Source: Marinobacter sp. F3R08
GTDB taxonomy: Bacteria > Pseudomonadota > Gammaproteobacteria > Pseudomonadales > Oleiphilaceae
Direction of reading: 5' to 3'
Length of the DNA stretch: 64,000 nucleotides
NCBI RefSeq assembly: GCF_018860425.1
Contig: NZ_JAHKPI010000025.1
Coordinates: 652,524-716,523, forward strand
This document shows positions 1 through 10,260 of this stretch, one piece after another. How positions within the stretch are numbered: position 1 is the first letter of the stretch; each line of letters begins with the position of its first letter. The notes beneath the pieces were generated by a model, which worked only from the letters and a program-made list of their open reading frames with translations, was not told where the DNA came from and did no database searches. Position numbers and translations under genes: made by a program.

Positions 1-724
1 TTTTAATAAAGTCCAGTAACTGTTTGTTTGCATTAATCTTTGGTGCAATTCTGTACTGGATGTTTGGGCGGTCAAAGCCACTGACGAAGTGCCGTGCGTG
101 GGTCAACGACAAACGTTCTGCAATTTCCTTCCGGGTACGCTCATCGGCGGTTGCCGTTAATGCAATGCGTGGAACACCGGGGAAGTGTTCGGCGAGCATG
201 CTGAGCTGGAGGTAATCGGATCGGAAATCGTGTCCCCACTGCGACACACAATGAGCTTCATCAATAGCGAACAGCGAGATAGAGGCATCATGAAGCAATT
301 CAATTGTACGCGGCTGAATAAGCCGTTCTGGCGCGCAGTACAGCAAATCGAGTTCGCCGGTCATCAAGGCGTATTCGGTGGCCCGGGCGGTCTCAAAATC
401 CATAGTGGAATTAAGGAATGCAGCCCTTACGCCAAGCTCCTTCAGTGCTGCAACCTGATCCTGCATCAAGGCTATCAGAGGCGAAATGACGATCGCTGTA
501 CCTGATCGAACCAGTGCCGGGACCTGATAACAAAGAGACTTGCCTCCACCCGTAGGCATGAGTACGAGTGCATCCCGGCCATCAGATACTTCCCGTATAA
601 TCTCGCCTTGCAGGGGCCGAAACGATTCGTAACCGAAGACTTCGTGCAGCACCTGTTCCGGATCTCGGCCCGAAGTGGCGGGGCGCTCCGTGGAAAGCTG
701 GTCGAAGTCCTGATCAAGATACAT
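1..724 (-). CDS. recQ: ATP-dependent DNA helicase RecQ family, N-terminal part (cut by window edge)
   Basis: A superfamily 2 DNA helicase of the RecQ family, which unwinds DNA 3'-5' in recombination and repair. Only the first 241 codons lie in the window; the reading frame is open to base 1. Visible in order: the RecQ-specific motif 0 (FGYESFRPLQ, about residues 30-39), Walker A (TGGGKS, 58-63), the DEAH box (155-158) running into the aromatic-rich loop CVSQWGHDFR, and motif III (TATAD, 190-194). These are diagnostic of RecQ. The ATG at 724 is the first in frame upstream of motif 0. The RQC and HRDC domains would lie outside the window, so RecQ cannot be told from a shorter RecQ-like paralogue. 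It is divergent from the acyltransferase gene at 943. Confidence 0.93.
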   Translation of the reverse strand, partial: MYLDQDFDQLSTERPATSGRDPEQVLHEVFGYESFRPLQGEIIREVSDGRDALVLMPTGGGKSLCYQVPALVRSGTAIVISPLIALMQDQVAALKELGVRAAFLNSTMDFETARATEYALMTGELDLLYCAPERLIQPRTIELLHDASISLFAIDEAHCVSQWGHDFRSDYLQLSMLAEHFPGVPRIALTATADERTRKEIAERLSLTHARHFVSGFDRPNIQYRIAPKINANKQLLDFIK

Positions 725-942
725 AGAATAACCGGTTCATCGGCTGGAAGCCGCTGTGTTTATGGCAGGTAGACTGCCGGGTTTTGCGAGGTTGCCAATG
801 ATACCAGAATAGCTCCGGGGATTGGCCAACAAACCCGTGTGCCGGGTGGAGGCAAAAAGGAGAGAGAAACGCTACAATACCGCGTTTTTGGACCACCGTT
901 TCACGTCATCTTCTGACAGACACTGATAATAACAGGGCTTTC

Positions 943-2139
943 ATGCAGGAATTTGATGCCATCCGTCCTTATTCGGACGACGAAACAGGCACTGCTATTC
1001 ACCGCCTGGTCAATGATCAGGAATTTCTGGACATGGTCGGTCGCTTCAAGTCACCGACACTCGCACGCTGGGCTCCGGCCATGTTGCGGGTGTTTACCCG
1101 TCGCTGGCTGAGCAACCGTTTCGGCCATTACACCCGTGTTGACGATCTTCAGGCGGGACTTTCCGGGTACGTGGGAGAACTGGTTGACACCACCACCACA
1201 CGTGTCACCAGCAGTGGCCTGGAAAACCTGGACAAACAGAACGCCTATCTGTTCATTTCAAACCATCGGGACATTGTGTTTGATCCCATGGTAGTGAACT
1301 ACCTGCTTTTTCAGAATGGCTTCCACACCACCCGGATTGCCATCGGTGACAACCTGCTGGCGAATCGGGTGTTTGCCGAAATGATGCGACTGAACAAAAG
1401 TTTTGTGGTTCGCAGAAGTATGACAAGTCCGCGCGAAATGCGTGATGCCTATGTCACGCTTTCGGGCTTCATCAACCACAGCATTGATACCAATCACAGC
1501 ATCTGGATTGCCCAGAGGGAGGGGCGCGCTAAAGACGGCCTTGATTTCACTGACCCGGCAATCATCAAGATGTTTTACATGAGCCGTAAAAAAAGCGGGC
1601 TCAGTTTTGCTGAGGCCATGAACCGCCTGCATATTGTGCCGGTCTCTATCGCCTATGAATACGATCCCTGTGATGCCGACAAGGCTCAGGAACTGGAAAC
1701 CCGGGCAAGAACCGGTCAGTACATCAAACGGGAAGGCGAAGACACCGAGCAGATCATGAGGGGCCTGACTGGATTCAAAGGGCACGTGCATGTTCATTTC
1801 GGTGCGCCAATTCATGATTCACCCGAAAACCCGAAAGACCTGGCAGCCCGCATAGACAGAGAAATGCATGCGAACTATCACCTGCATGCCTCGAATCTTG
1901 TGGCCTATCAGCAACGCGGTCTGCATCCGGATTCACACGTAACGCCGGAGACAGTAAGCGATGAGGTGGTCACCGCTGAAACCTGGTCGCCGGCCGAGCT
2001 GGCAGCCGCTGAGGCCGAGATGGATCGGCGGCTGGAAGCCTGCGATACGGCTATCCGTCCTTATCTTCTCGATATGTATGCCAATCCCGTGGTTACGTCG
2101 CTTGAAGCCAATGCCGAGAATATCGACCATTCCGGGTAA
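943..2139 (+). CDS. PlsC-like glycerol-phosphate acyltransferase
   Basis: A 398-residue protein of the lysophosphatidate acyltransferase superfamily, expected to transfer acyl groups to a lysophospholipid or glycerol-phosphate at the inner membrane. The acyltransferase core starts near residue 105 with SNHRDIVFDP, the equivalent of the NHxxxxD catalytic block, but here five rather than four residues separate His and the distal Asp. A later block IWIAQREGRAKDG corresponds to the substrate-binding EGTR region. The protein is longer than the usual 240-residue PlsC, with an N-terminal extension and a Glu/Ala-rich C-terminal tail. No clear transmembrane helix stands out. A hydrolase gene follows 37 bases downstream on the same strand. 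The true substrate is not shown by the sequence. Confidence 0.8.
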   Translation: MQEFDAIRPYSDDETGTAIHRLVNDQEFLDMVGRFKSPTLARWAPAMLRVFTRRWLSNRFGHYTRVDDLQAGLSGYVGELVDTTTTRVTSSGLENLDKQNAYLFISNHRDIVFDPMVVNYLLFQNGFHTTRIAIGDNLLANRVFAEMMRLNKSFVVRRSMTSPREMRDAYVTLSGFINHSIDTNHSIWIAQREGRAKDGLDFTDPAIIKMFYMSRKKSGLSFAEAMNRLHIVPVSIAYEYDPCDADKAQELETRARTGQYIKREGEDTEQIMRGLTGFKGHVHVHFGAPIHDSPENPKDLAARIDREMHANYHLHASNLVAYQQRGLHPDSHVTPETVSDEVVTAETWSPAELAAAEAEMDRRLEACDTAIRPYLLDMYANPVVTSLEANAENIDHSG

Positions 2140-2176
2140 GCCGGCACCCTAACTAATTTCCGACAAGAGGTAGACC

Positions 2177-2836
2177 GTGCAGGACCTTCAGTACATCACG
2201 ATTGAAACCGGAGAAAATCCGATCGCAGCCGTTATCTGGCTTCATGGCCTGGGTGCCAGCGGCCACGACTTCGAGCCGGTGGTGCCGGAGCTGGGCCTGC
2301 CGGACGATGCCGCGGTGCGCTTCATTTTCCCCCATGCACCCGACTTGCCAGTTACAATTAATGGCGGGATGTCCATGCCGGCCTGGTACGACATCAAGGC
2401 TATGGACATTGATCGCGTGGTAGATACCGAACAATTGCGGGCATCTGCTGATGCCGTGGCAAAACTGGTGGAACGCGAGAAAGAAAAGGGTATTCCTGCC
2501 GATCGGATTGTCATCGCCGGGTTTTCCCAGGGCGGAGCAGTCGCTTACGAGATGGGGCTTAGTTATCCGGAACGGCTTGGCGGCATTCTGGCGCTCTCAA
2601 CCTACTTCGCCACGGCTGACACTGTTCAACGCTCCGAGGCGAATGCGAATGTGCCGATCAGCGTGTACCACGGAACCTTCGACCCTGTAGTGCCCGAATC
2701 TTTGGGCGTGCGCAGTGTCGAGACTCTGAAAGACATGGGCTACAACCCGACGTACCTGACATTTCCCATGGAACACAGTGTGTGTCTTGAGCAAATACAG
2801 GATATCGGTCAGTTTATTCGCCGGCACCTGCTCTGA
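2177..2836 (+). CDS. Carboxylesterase / acyl-protein-thioesterase-like alpha/beta hydrolase
   Basis: A 219-residue serine hydrolase of the phospholipase/carboxylesterase (EstB, acyl-protein thioesterase) family. The catalytic triad is readable: Ser117 in GFSQGG, Asp169 in FDPVVP and His200 in MEHSVC. The oxyanion region WLHGLGASGHDF sits at residues 21-32, and the length matches the family. The start is a GTG at 2177 preceded by AGAGG. There is no signal peptide, so it is cytoplasmic. Family members hydrolyse short-chain esters or lysophospholipids; the physiological substrate is unknown. It is probably cotranscribed with the acyltransferase upstream, and a palindrome overlaps its stop codon. 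Confidence 0.88.
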   Translation: MQDLQYITIETGENPIAAVIWLHGLGASGHDFEPVVPELGLPDDAAVRFIFPHAPDLPVTINGGMSMPAWYDIKAMDIDRVVDTEQLRASADAVAKLVEREKEKGIPADRIVIAGFSQGGAVAYEMGLSYPERLGGILALSTYFATADTVQRSEANANVPISVYHGTFDPVVPESLGVRSVETLKDMGYNPTYLTFPMEHSVCLEQIQDIGQFIRRHLL

Positions 2837-2845
2837 AGTGCCGGC
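2820..2845. terminator. Palindrome between convergent genes, possible terminator
   Basis: An 8-bp GC-only stem (GCCGGCAC / GTGCCGGC, bases 2820-2827 and 2838-2845) with a 10-base loop spans the stop codon of the hydrolase and precedes the convergent glgP end at 2860. There is no clear U-tract on either side, so termination function is an inference from position. Confidence 0.4.
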
Positions 2846-2859
2846 GACCCTGCCAGGTC

Positions 2860-5412
2860 TCAGACCCAGAGCATGGCGCCCATTTCGAACGAATGAGTCA
2901 ATGACTCATGATAGGGGTACATGCGCAGCCTCAGTGTCTGCAGGCCCGGGTAGGGTGGCTGCAGGCGGGCTGCAAACACGGTATGCCCATCTGTTTCACT
3001 TTCTTTCTCCAGAAAAAAGCTGCCGGGCCCGGTTTGCTTGTGGGTACCGGTGCACTCTGGGCTCACAAGGCACTCCACACGCACATCATCTGCATGGAGG
3101 CCATTGAGAGAGGTCTCTACGCGGACGTTCACTGTTCCATCATGGGGGCAACGGCATTCAATGCAGTCAACCACCCGGAGGCTGACGCCACTCCAACACT
3201 GTCGAACTTTCGCTTTCCAATCTGCCAGTTCGGTGGCAACCTTTCCGCCATCGCCCTTAAGCAATGCGCCCTGGTCAGACGCTGGCTGGTAATAGGTGTT
3301 TACGTAGTCCATCACCATTCTCCGGGCGTTAAACCGCGGTGTAATCGATTTCATTGAGGCTTTCGAGCGGTTAACCCAGCCCTTCGAAAAGCCTTGTGAA
3401 GCCCGATCGTAATACAAAGGCACAACCTTGTACTCGATCAGATCCATCAGATCCCGGGCTTCTTCTTCGTTCCGGAACTCCTGGTCCAAGTCGGTATCCC
3501 TGGGCGGTATCCCCCAGCCATTCCTGCCGTTGTATCCTTCTCCCCACCAACCGTCGAGGACGCTGAGATTCAGGGCACCGTTCAGGGCAGCTTTCTCGCC
3601 GGAAGTGCCACTGGCTTCCTTTGGATATTCCGGTGTATTCAGCCAGACATCCACGCCACTCAATAGTCGGCGCGCCATGGCCTGGTCATAGTCTTCAAGC
3701 AATATCAGGTGCCCCATCAGGGACGGATGCATCGACAGGTCGTGGATGACTTTGATCAGCTGCTGTCCTGGTTTGTCTCTCGGGTGTGCCTTGCCCGCAA
3801 AAACCAGCACCACGGGACGGTCCGGGGCGGTCAATATGTTTTCAAGCCGGTCCAGATCGGAAAAAATGAGTGTTGCGCGCTTGTAGGTGGCGAATCGTCT
3901 GGCAAAACCGACGATCAGTGTGTCTTTGTCTGTAGATATGAGCTGTTGGGTCATCCGCTCTGTCACTGAGTGCCCGATGCCATTTCGTTGATGCTGGCGT
4001 TTCAGGCGCCGGACAATGTATTCGCCCATTTGCTGCTTGAGTGCTTTGTGGACACTCCAATAGTGATAATCCGGTATCCGGTCGATAAATTCCCAGAACT
4101 CCGGATTTCTAAGCTCGCTTTTCCAGGTGGGGGCCTGGATATCGAACAGACTGGACCATTCAGGTGCAAGGAACGTGGGCACATGCACGCCATTGGTGAT
4201 GAAGCCAATAGGGTTTTCCTCCGGAGGAACCTGCGGCCAGATATCACCCTCCATGCGCGACGCAACCCCGCCATGTATCCGGCTGACGCCGTTGTGGAAT
4301 CGCGATCCTCGTAAGCCAAGACAGGTCATGTTAAAGCTGTCACCGCCATCTTTTGTTCCCAGGGCAAACACTTGCTCGAAATCAAGCGCCGCCTCTTCCA
4401 GATAGCGGCCAAGGGCGTGCTGAACCAAAGCCTTTGGGAAAATATCGTGCCCTGCGGGTACAGGGGTATGGGTGGTAAACAGGGTCGCACCAGCCACGAC
4501 TTCCAGGGCCGCTTCGAAACTCAGGCCCGACGACATTGTGTGTTGGCAACGCTCGAGAATCTGGAACGCGGCATGCCCCTCGTTGATGTGCCAGACCGTC
4601 GGTGTCAGCTTCAATGCTTCCAGTACCCGGGTGCCACCGATACCGAGGAGCATTTCCTGGCTGATACGGGTAGATTCATCGCCACCATAGAGTTGCAAGG
4701 TCAGGTTCTGATCTTCAGGGCTGTTCTCCCCGGTGTTACTGTCCAGCAGATACAGGCGTATGTGGCCGACACGGGCCTGCCATACCCGGGCAACAACATC
4801 GCGGCCGGGAAAGGGGACTGTAATCTTGAGTGGCTGGCCATCAATTGTTACGGGCGAGATTGGCAGTTCATCGCTCGAATGGGACTGGTAACGGGCAATC
4901 TGCTGGCCGTGGGCATCAATACTCTGGATAAAATAGCCTTGCTGGTAAAGCAGGCCGACCGCCACAAACGGCAGAGCGAGGTCGCTTGCAGCCTTGCAAT
5001 GATCTCCGGCCAGAATGCCCAGGCCTCCGGAATAGATCGGGAAACTTTCGTGGAAGCCAAACTCTGCGCAAAAGTAGGCCACCAGAGTCTGTTCAGGGTC
5101 GAGCTTTTCCGTGACTTCCGGACCGGGCCCAACCTCCAGATAGGCATCGTAGCTACTCAGTACCCGGCGGTATTCAGCCAGGAATGCCCGATCTCCGGAG
5201 GCTTCATCAAGCCTGTTCTGGGCCACTCTCCGGAGGAAGAGTTTCGGGTTGTGCTCTACCTTTTGCCAGAGCCGGAGGTCAATTCGGGCAAACAGGCTGC
5301 GTACCCCATGATCCCAGCTGTAGAAGAGATCGTTTGCAAGGTCTTCCAGTCGCTCCAGGGGTTCTGGAATGATGGGATGTGCCTCAAGTCTGAATTCCGT
5401 CGCCTTATGCAT
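2860..5412 (-). CDS. glgP: Alpha-glucan phosphorylase, GT35 (first of two)
   Basis: Releases glucose-1-phosphate from glycogen or maltodextrin ends using pyridoxal phosphate. The 850-residue protein is of the short GT35 type, with an N-terminal DUF3417-like region (LANDLFYSWD near residue 30) and the central CAEFGFHESFPIYSGGLGILAGDH block. The PLP-lysine region EASGTSGEKAALNGALN is near residue 600; the usual Met before the Lys is Glu here. An upstream GTG at 5445 is in frame, but the ATG at 5412 is preceded by GGAGG at 8 bases, so I chose it. It is the last gene of the minus-strand glgB-glgA-glgP operon, 32 bases after glgA. A paralogue is encoded at 13961. Confidence 0.92.
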   Translation of the reverse strand: MHKATEFRLEAHPIIPEPLERLEDLANDLFYSWDHGVRSLFARIDLRLWQKVEHNPKLFLRRVAQNRLDEASGDRAFLAEYRRVLSSYDAYLEVGPGPEVTEKLDPEQTLVAYFCAEFGFHESFPIYSGGLGILAGDHCKAASDLALPFVAVGLLYQQGYFIQSIDAHGQQIARYQSHSSDELPISPVTIDGQPLKITVPFPGRDVVARVWQARVGHIRLYLLDSNTGENSPEDQNLTLQLYGGDESTRISQEMLLGIGGTRVLEALKLTPTVWHINEGHAAFQILERCQHTMSSGLSFEAALEVVAGATLFTTHTPVPAGHDIFPKALVQHALGRYLEEAALDFEQVFALGTKDGGDSFNMTCLGLRGSRFHNGVSRIHGGVASRMEGDIWPQVPPEENPIGFITNGVHVPTFLAPEWSSLFDIQAPTWKSELRNPEFWEFIDRIPDYHYWSVHKALKQQMGEYIVRRLKRQHQRNGIGHSVTERMTQQLISTDKDTLIVGFARRFATYKRATLIFSDLDRLENILTAPDRPVVLVFAGKAHPRDKPGQQLIKVIHDLSMHPSLMGHLILLEDYDQAMARRLLSGVDVWLNTPEYPKEASGTSGEKAALNGALNLSVLDGWWGEGYNGRNGWGIPPRDTDLDQEFRNEEEARDLMDLIEYKVVPLYYDRASQGFSKGWVNRSKASMKSITPRFNARRMVMDYVNTYYQPASDQGALLKGDGGKVATELADWKAKVRQCWSGVSLRVVDCIECRCPHDGTVNVRVETSLNGLHADDVRVECLVSPECTGTHKQTGPGSFFLEKESETDGHTVFAARLQPPYPGLQTLRLRMYPYHESLTHSFEMGAMLWV

Positions 5413-5444
5413 ATTGGATGCCTCCAATTGGGCAAGCGCTCGCA

Positions 5445-6908
5445 CTAATCCAGCTGTGGTTGATCACGTTCTTTAAGAATGCGCTGGTATAAGCTGGCAT
5501 AGGTGCGAGCTCTCTGTTTCCAGGAATAGTCAATTGCCATGCCATTTTTCTGCAACTGTCGCCAATGCTTGGTGTTTTGAAAAAGCTGCAATGCCCGCTT
5601 TGACGCGTCTAACAGTGACTCCGCGCTGGCGCCGGTAAAACTGAATCCATTAGCCTTGTCGATACCAACGTCCTGTGGGTCCTGTACGGTATCGGCCAGC
5701 CCGCCAACTCGGTGAACCACGGGGACAGTGCCGTACCTCAGGCTGTACATCTGGTTCAGACCGCAAGGCTCGAACCGAGAAGGCATCAGGAACAGGTCAC
5801 AGCCAGCCGTGAGGCGATGTGCGAGAGCCTCGTTATATCCCAATGTCAGAGACATCTTCCCTGGCCATTGCCGTGCCAGCTCCTTAAGAGGTTCCTCGTA
5901 GCAAGCTTCCCCTGATCCGAGAATGACGAACTGGCAACCTTGCTCCAGTAGTTCCGGCATCGCAGCAATCAACCAGTCCACACCTTTCTGTTCTACCAGT
6001 CGACCGATAAACCCCAGTACTGGGCCTCCTTTTAGCTCAAGACCAAGCTCTAGCTGCAGGCTGGCCTGGCAGTGAGCCTTGTTTTTCAGGTGATCCTGGC
6101 CATAGTGAAAAGCCAGTGCCGGATCCTGTTCCGGATTCCAGACCCTTGTATCGATTCCGTTGAGAATACCTGTCAGCGCTTGCTGCCGATGTCGGAGCAG
6201 GCCATCAAGACCATGACCGAATTCCGGTGTCTGAATCTCCCGTGCATATCCGGGACTGACGGTTGTAATCCGGTCACTGAATACCAGTCCGCCCTTGATA
6301 AATGAAAGTTGGTCGAAGAATTCCAGTTGCTCCAAACGCCAAAGTGAATCCGGGAGCTTCAGGGCATGGAAGGTGTCGTGGGGAAACAGCCCCTGATAGG
6401 CAAGGTTGTGAATGGTAAATACGGTGCCGGGCCTGTCCTGATAGGTTTCCAGGAATACAGGTATCAGTCCGGTTTGCCAGTCATTGCAGTGCACCAGATC
6501 GGGCTTCCAGTCCAAACCCGCTTCACCCATGGCAATCATGGCGCCTACTTGCCCAAACAGGTCAAACCGATGGGCGTTGTCCCACCAGTCTTTCCCCTCT
6601 TCATTCTTGTAGGGATTGCCGGGACGGTCGAACAGAGGCGGGCAGTCTACCAGCCAGAGTGTGACTGCAGTGCCGGGTAGTCTGGTCTGCCACAGACTGA
6701 CAGTGTACTGGCCTACCTGAAAGCTTACTCTTTGGCTGGAACCTGTCTTTCTTGCGGCTTTGAGGGCATCCGGATAACCCGGAAGAAGAATCTGAACATC
6801 GTACTCCAGTCGGCACAGTGCTTCCGGCAAACTGGCAGACACGTCAGCAAGACCGCCGGTTTTAATCAGTGGAAAAACCTCACTCGTGACGTAAAGAACC
6901 CGGATCAT
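5445..6908 (-). CDS. glgA: Glycogen synthase, GT5
   Basis: Transfers glucose from ADP-glucose to the non-reducing end of the alpha-1,4-glucan. The 487 residues match bacterial GlgA. The ADP-glucose-binding motif KTGGL is at residues 16-20 (IKTGGLADV), the starch-synthase catalytic N-domain follows, and the GT-B C-domain carries [14 protein letters not shown] and the [11 protein letters not shown] substrate-binding block. A longer open frame runs to 6980, but the ATG at 6908 starts the conserved [10 protein letters not shown] and overlaps the glgB stop codon as ATGA, so translational coupling supports this start. It lies between glgB upstream and glgP downstream in one operon. Confidence 0.95.
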   Translation of the reverse strand: MIRVLYVTSEVFPLIKTGGLADVSASLPEALCRLEYDVQILLPGYPDALKAARKTGSSQRVSFQVGQYTVSLWQTRLPGTAVTLWLVDCPPLFDRPGNPYKNEEGKDWWDNAHRFDLFGQVGAMIAMGEAGLDWKPDLVHCNDWQTGLIPVFLETYQDRPGTVFTIHNLAYQGLFPHDTFHALKLPDSLWRLEQLEFFDQLSFIKGGLVFSDRITTVSPGYAREIQTPEFGHGLDGLLRHRQQALTGILNGIDTRVWNPEQDPALAFHYGQDHLKNKAHCQASLQLELGLELKGGPVLGFIGRLVEQKGVDWLIAAMPELLEQGCQFVILGSGEACYEEPLKELARQWPGKMSLTLGYNEALAHRLTAGCDLFLMPSRFEPCGLNQMYSLRYGTVPVVHRVGGLADTVQDPQDVGIDKANGFSFTGASAESLLDASKRALQLFQNTKHWRQLQKNGMAIDYSWKQRARTYASLYQRILKERDQPQLD

Positions 6909-8791
6909 AACGCTGGCCTCAGGATGATCGCGCCCAGAGGAGGCAGGGTCAATTCCAGCGACCAGGCATGGTCCATCCATGGTTGTGGATCAGCTGTCAT
7001 AGGGTAGGGGTTACCAAGATTACTGCCGCCGTAGTACTCCGAATCTGAATTGAAAATTTCCCGCCAGATACCCCCTTGTGGCAGACCGATCCGATAGTGG
7101 TGTCTGGGCATGGGCGTGAAATTGACCAGGATGACGGATGTCTCTCCCTTGGCTGTGCGCAGAAAACTGATTACTGACTGGGGGGAGTCGTGGCAGTCGA
7201 TCCATGCAAAACCTTCCCGGGTGAAGCCTGCACCGTGCAGCGAGACCTCCCGCCGATATATCCCGTTCAGATCCTGGACCAGCTTTCTGATGCCACGATG
7301 CTCCGGGCGGTCTAGCAGAAACCAGTCCAGTTCTCTTGACTCGCTCCACTCCCGGCGTTGACCGAACTCACCGCCCATAAACAGCAGTTTGGCGCCTGGA
7401 TAGCTGAACATGTAAGTGAAAAGCAAACGCAATGTCGCCCGCTGCTGCCAATCATCCCCGGACATTTTATTGATCAGACTGCCTTTGCCGTGCACCACTT
7501 CATCGTGGGACAGAGGTAGCAGGAAATTCTCCGAAAAAGCATACAGCAACCCGAACGTCAGTTTGTCATGGTGATATTGGCGGTACACAGGGTCTTGTGC
7601 CATGTAATCCAGGGTGTCGTGCATCCAGCCCATATTCCATTTCAGGTTAAAGCCCAGGCCGCCGATCTCCGAGGGGCGGGTCACCCGTGGCCAGGAGGTT
7701 GATTCTTCCGCACAGATCAGGGTGCCCGGGAACCGGCTCTGACAAACCCGGTTCAGTTCCTGGAGACAATCGATGGCCTCCAGGTTTTCGTGCCCTCCAT
7801 GCTCATTGGGTAACCACTCACCGTCCTTGCGCGAATAGTTGAGATACAGCATGGACGCCACGGCATCCACCCGCAGTCCGTCGATATGGAACGCATCCAG
7901 CCAGAAAAGCGCGCTGCCAATCAGGAAGTTGCGTACCTCATGCCGTCCATAGTTGTAAATGAGAGTGCCCCAGTCCTGATGGCGCCCCTTTCGGGGGTCT
8001 TCATGCTCGTAAAGCGCACTGCCATCAAAGCGGGCAAGGGCGTGTTCATCGGTTGGGAAATGTCCAGGGACCCAGTCGAGAATGACACCGATGTTTTGCC
8101 GATGGCACTGATCGACCAGGTAACGAAGATCGTCCGGGCTGCCAAAACGACTGGTTGGAGCAAAATAGCCTGTGGTCTGATAGCCCCAGGACTCGTCCAG
8201 AGGGTGCTCGGTTATCGGCAGAAGCTCAATGTGGGTGAACCCCATCTCCAGAACATAGGGAATCAGCTGGTCGGCGAGTTCTCGATAGGTCAGCCATCGC
8301 CCGGATCCGTGATGACGCCAGGAAGCCGCATGAACCTCATAAATCGAAATGGCGGATTCCTGCCAATTCCAGCGACTCCGCCGAGCGAGCCATTCGCCAT
8401 CGCCCCAGCCAAAAGGGCCCCGCTCGGTCACTATCGCCGCCGTCGAGGGGCGTAGTTCGAAGGCTTGGCCGTACGGATCGGTTTTCAGAAGCTGGTCACC
8501 AGCCTCCGTGGTAATGGCAAATTTATAGAGAGCTCCAGTGCCAATGCCAGGAATAAAGCCGGACCAGACACCGGTTCCGTCGTGAAGCTCCAGAGGGTGG
8601 GATGTGGAACCCCATTGATTAAAGTCTCCGGTGACGCTGACGGCTTTGGCGTGAGGCGCCCAGACAGCAAACCGAACGCCCTCAACCCCCCGGTTACTGC
8701 ACACGTGGGCTCCCAGCACGTTGTAGATGTGCCAGTGCCTGCCTTCGGCAAAAAGATGGAGGTCGAATTCACTGAGTGTTGGACTGTCCAT
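6905..8791 (-). CDS. glgB: 1,4-alpha-glucan branching enzyme, GH13
   Basis: Creates alpha-1,6 branches in glycogen. The 628-residue protein has an N-terminal CBM48 module (residues about 25-110, with [10 protein letters not shown]) and the GH13 barrel. The catalytic residues are in place: nucleophile Asp309 ([10 protein letters not shown]), general acid Glu362 (CAEESTSWP) and the His429-Asp430 pair (SHDEVVHGK). It lacks the extra N-terminal module of some longer enzymes. It is the first gene of the glgB-glgA-glgP operon; its TGA overlaps the glgA ATG. It is divergent from glgC across about 200 bases. Confidence 0.96.
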   Translation of the reverse strand: MDSPTLSEFDLHLFAEGRHWHIYNVLGAHVCSNRGVEGVRFAVWAPHAKAVSVTGDFNQWGSTSHPLELHDGTGVWSGFIPGIGTGALYKFAITTEAGDQLLKTDPYGQAFELRPSTAAIVTERGPFGWGDGEWLARRSRWNWQESAISIYEVHAASWRHHGSGRWLTYRELADQLIPYVLEMGFTHIELLPITEHPLDESWGYQTTGYFAPTSRFGSPDDLRYLVDQCHRQNIGVILDWVPGHFPTDEHALARFDGSALYEHEDPRKGRHQDWGTLIYNYGRHEVRNFLIGSALFWLDAFHIDGLRVDAVASMLYLNYSRKDGEWLPNEHGGHENLEAIDCLQELNRVCQSRFPGTLICAEESTSWPRVTRPSEIGGLGFNLKWNMGWMHDTLDYMAQDPVYRQYHHDKLTFGLLYAFSENFLLPLSHDEVVHGKGSLINKMSGDDWQQRATLRLLFTYMFSYPGAKLLFMGGEFGQRREWSESRELDWFLLDRPEHRGIRKLVQDLNGIYRREVSLHGAGFTREGFAWIDCHDSPQSVISFLRTAKGETSVILVNFTPMPRHHYRIGLPQGGIWREIFNSDSEYYGGSNLGNPYPMTADPQPWMDHAWSLELTLPPLGAIILRPAL

Positions 8792-8994
8792 AGGCTGGGT
8801 TATTCCTGACCAGATGGAGCGTATTGGGCGTCCGTTTATTGGACGTGAACGGGACTGTTTAAAAAATGACCCAAAACAATTTTACGTCATAAATCCGTGC
8901 TAATGTTCTAATATAGCTTAAGGCGTCAAAAATGTGGCAGGCCCTTGCCGATGAACGACCGGTCAAAGGGAACGTTTTCTTCAGGGAAGCAGAT
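8792..8994. promoter_or_regulatory. Divergent glgB / glgC intergenic region
   Basis: About 200 bases separate the start codons of glgB (minus) and glgC (plus), so promoters for both arms of the glycogen cluster should lie here. The middle, about 8855-8930, is AT-rich with several TATA-like hexamers such as TATAGC. I could not fix a convincing -35/-10 pair with standard spacing. No operator palindrome is evident. Confidence 0.5.
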
Positions 8995-10260
8995 ATGCAA
9001 ACCGCCCAACGTTTTGTCAGTCGTCTCACTCGTCAAACACTCGCACTGGTTCTTGCCGGTGGCCGAGGCTCCCGCCTCCACGATCTTACCAAGTGGCGCG
9101 CGAAACCAGCGGTGCCCTTTGGCGGCAAGTTCCGGATTATCGATTTCCCGCTTTCCAACTGTATCAACTCGGGCATTGGTCAGGTTGGTGTGATAACGCA
9201 ATACAAATCTCACTCTCTGATCCGGCACATCCAGCGAGGCTGGGGGTTTCTGCGCGGGGAGCTTGATGAATTTGTTGAGTTGCTGCCTGCGCAACAGCGT
9301 ATTGAAACTTCCTGGTATGAAGGAACGGCCGATGCAGTGCTTCAGAACCTTGACATCATACGAAGCCATCAACCGGAGTACGTGCTGATTCTGGCGGGCG
9401 ACCATGTTTACAAGATGGACTACGGCACCATGCTGGCCCATCACGTGGAAAATGATGCTGATATTACCGTTGGATGCATTGAAGTACCGATTGATGAAGC
9501 CTCTGCATTCGGGGTCATGTCCGTGGATGATGAACTCCGAGTTCGGGAGTTCGTGGAAAAACCGGAGCAGCCCAAACCAATGCCGGGCCAACCTGGCAAA
9601 GCCCTGGCTTCCATGGGTATCTACGTGTTCAGTACCCAGGTGCTGTTCGATGAACTGATGCGGGATCAACAGATGGACAGGGCATCTTCCCACGATTTCG
9701 GCAAGGACATTATTCCTTCTGCGATCAAACGTCTGCGCGTGGCAGCGTTTCCGTTCCATAACCCTATTGAGAACAAGCAGGCCTATTGGAGGGATGTGGG
9801 CACTGTTGATGCACTGTGGCAAGCGAACCTTGAACTGATCGGTATCAGTCCGGAGCTGAATATTTACGATTCACATTGGCCGATATGGACCTATCAGGAA
9901 CAGTTACCACCAGCAAAGTTTGTGTTTGACGACGATAGCCGACGCGGGATGGCGGTAGATTCCATGGTTGCCGGTGGGTGTATCGTTTCGGGTGCGCTTG
10001 TTAGGCATTCTCTTTTATTTTCGCAGGTTACAGTGCATTCCTATAGTGAAATATCAGATTCTGTAATCTATCCGGATGTTGATATAGGACGGCATTGTCG
10101 CATCCGTAACGCCCTGATCGACCGCGGCTGCCGAATACCGGAAGGCACACAGATTGGATTCGACGATGAAGAGGACCGCAAGCGGTTTTATGTTTCTCCC
10201 AAAGGCACAGTCCTGATCACACCTGAGATGCTCGGGCAGGACTATCCCCATGGCCTCTGA
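8995..10260 (+). CDS. glgC: Glucose-1-phosphate adenylyltransferase
   Basis: Makes ADP-glucose from glucose-1-phosphate and ATP, the committed step of glycogen synthesis. The 421 residues fit GlgC. The nucleotide-binding signature LAGGRGSRL is at residues 20-28, followed by [15 protein letters not shown], the YEGTADAV block and the sugar-phosphate region FVEKP. A left-handed beta-helix C-terminal domain with isoleucine-rich repeats ([15 protein letters not shown]) ends the protein. The frame opens at 8932, but the ATG at 8995 has AGGGA 8 bases upstream and begins at the usual N-terminus. The GH57 gene start overlaps its last codons by 11 bases. Confidence 0.96.
   Translation: MQTAQRFVSRLTRQTLALVLAGGRGSRLHDLTKWRAKPAVPFGGKFRIIDFPLSNCINSGIGQVGVITQYKSHSLIRHIQRGWGFLRGELDEFVELLPAQQRIETSWYEGTADAVLQNLDIIRSHQPEYVLILAGDHVYKMDYGTMLAHHVENDADITVGCIEVPIDEASAFGVMSVDDELRVREFVEKPEQPKPMPGQPGKALASMGIYVFSTQVLFDELMRDQQMDRASSHDFGKDIIPSAIKRLRVAAFPFHNPIENKQAYWRDVGTVDALWQANLELIGISPELNIYDSHWPIWTYQEQLPPAKFVFDDDSRRGMAVDSMVAGGCIVSGALVRHSLLFSQVTVHSYSEISDSVIYPDVDIGRHCRIRNALIDRGCRIPEGTQIGFDDEEDRKRFYVSPKGTVLITPEMLGQDYPHGL

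Noticed and set aside
475..896. Two short minus-strand frames near the start of the window
   Set aside because: The first is an out-of-frame shadow of recQ; the second lies in the recQ/acyltransferase gap with no supporting features.
1258..1815. 185-codon open frame on the minus strand
   Set aside because: Antisense to the acyltransferase gene and without family features.
4372..5448. 358-codon open frame on the plus strand
   Set aside because: It is antisense to glgP, which has complete family motifs; the plus-strand product shows no domain.
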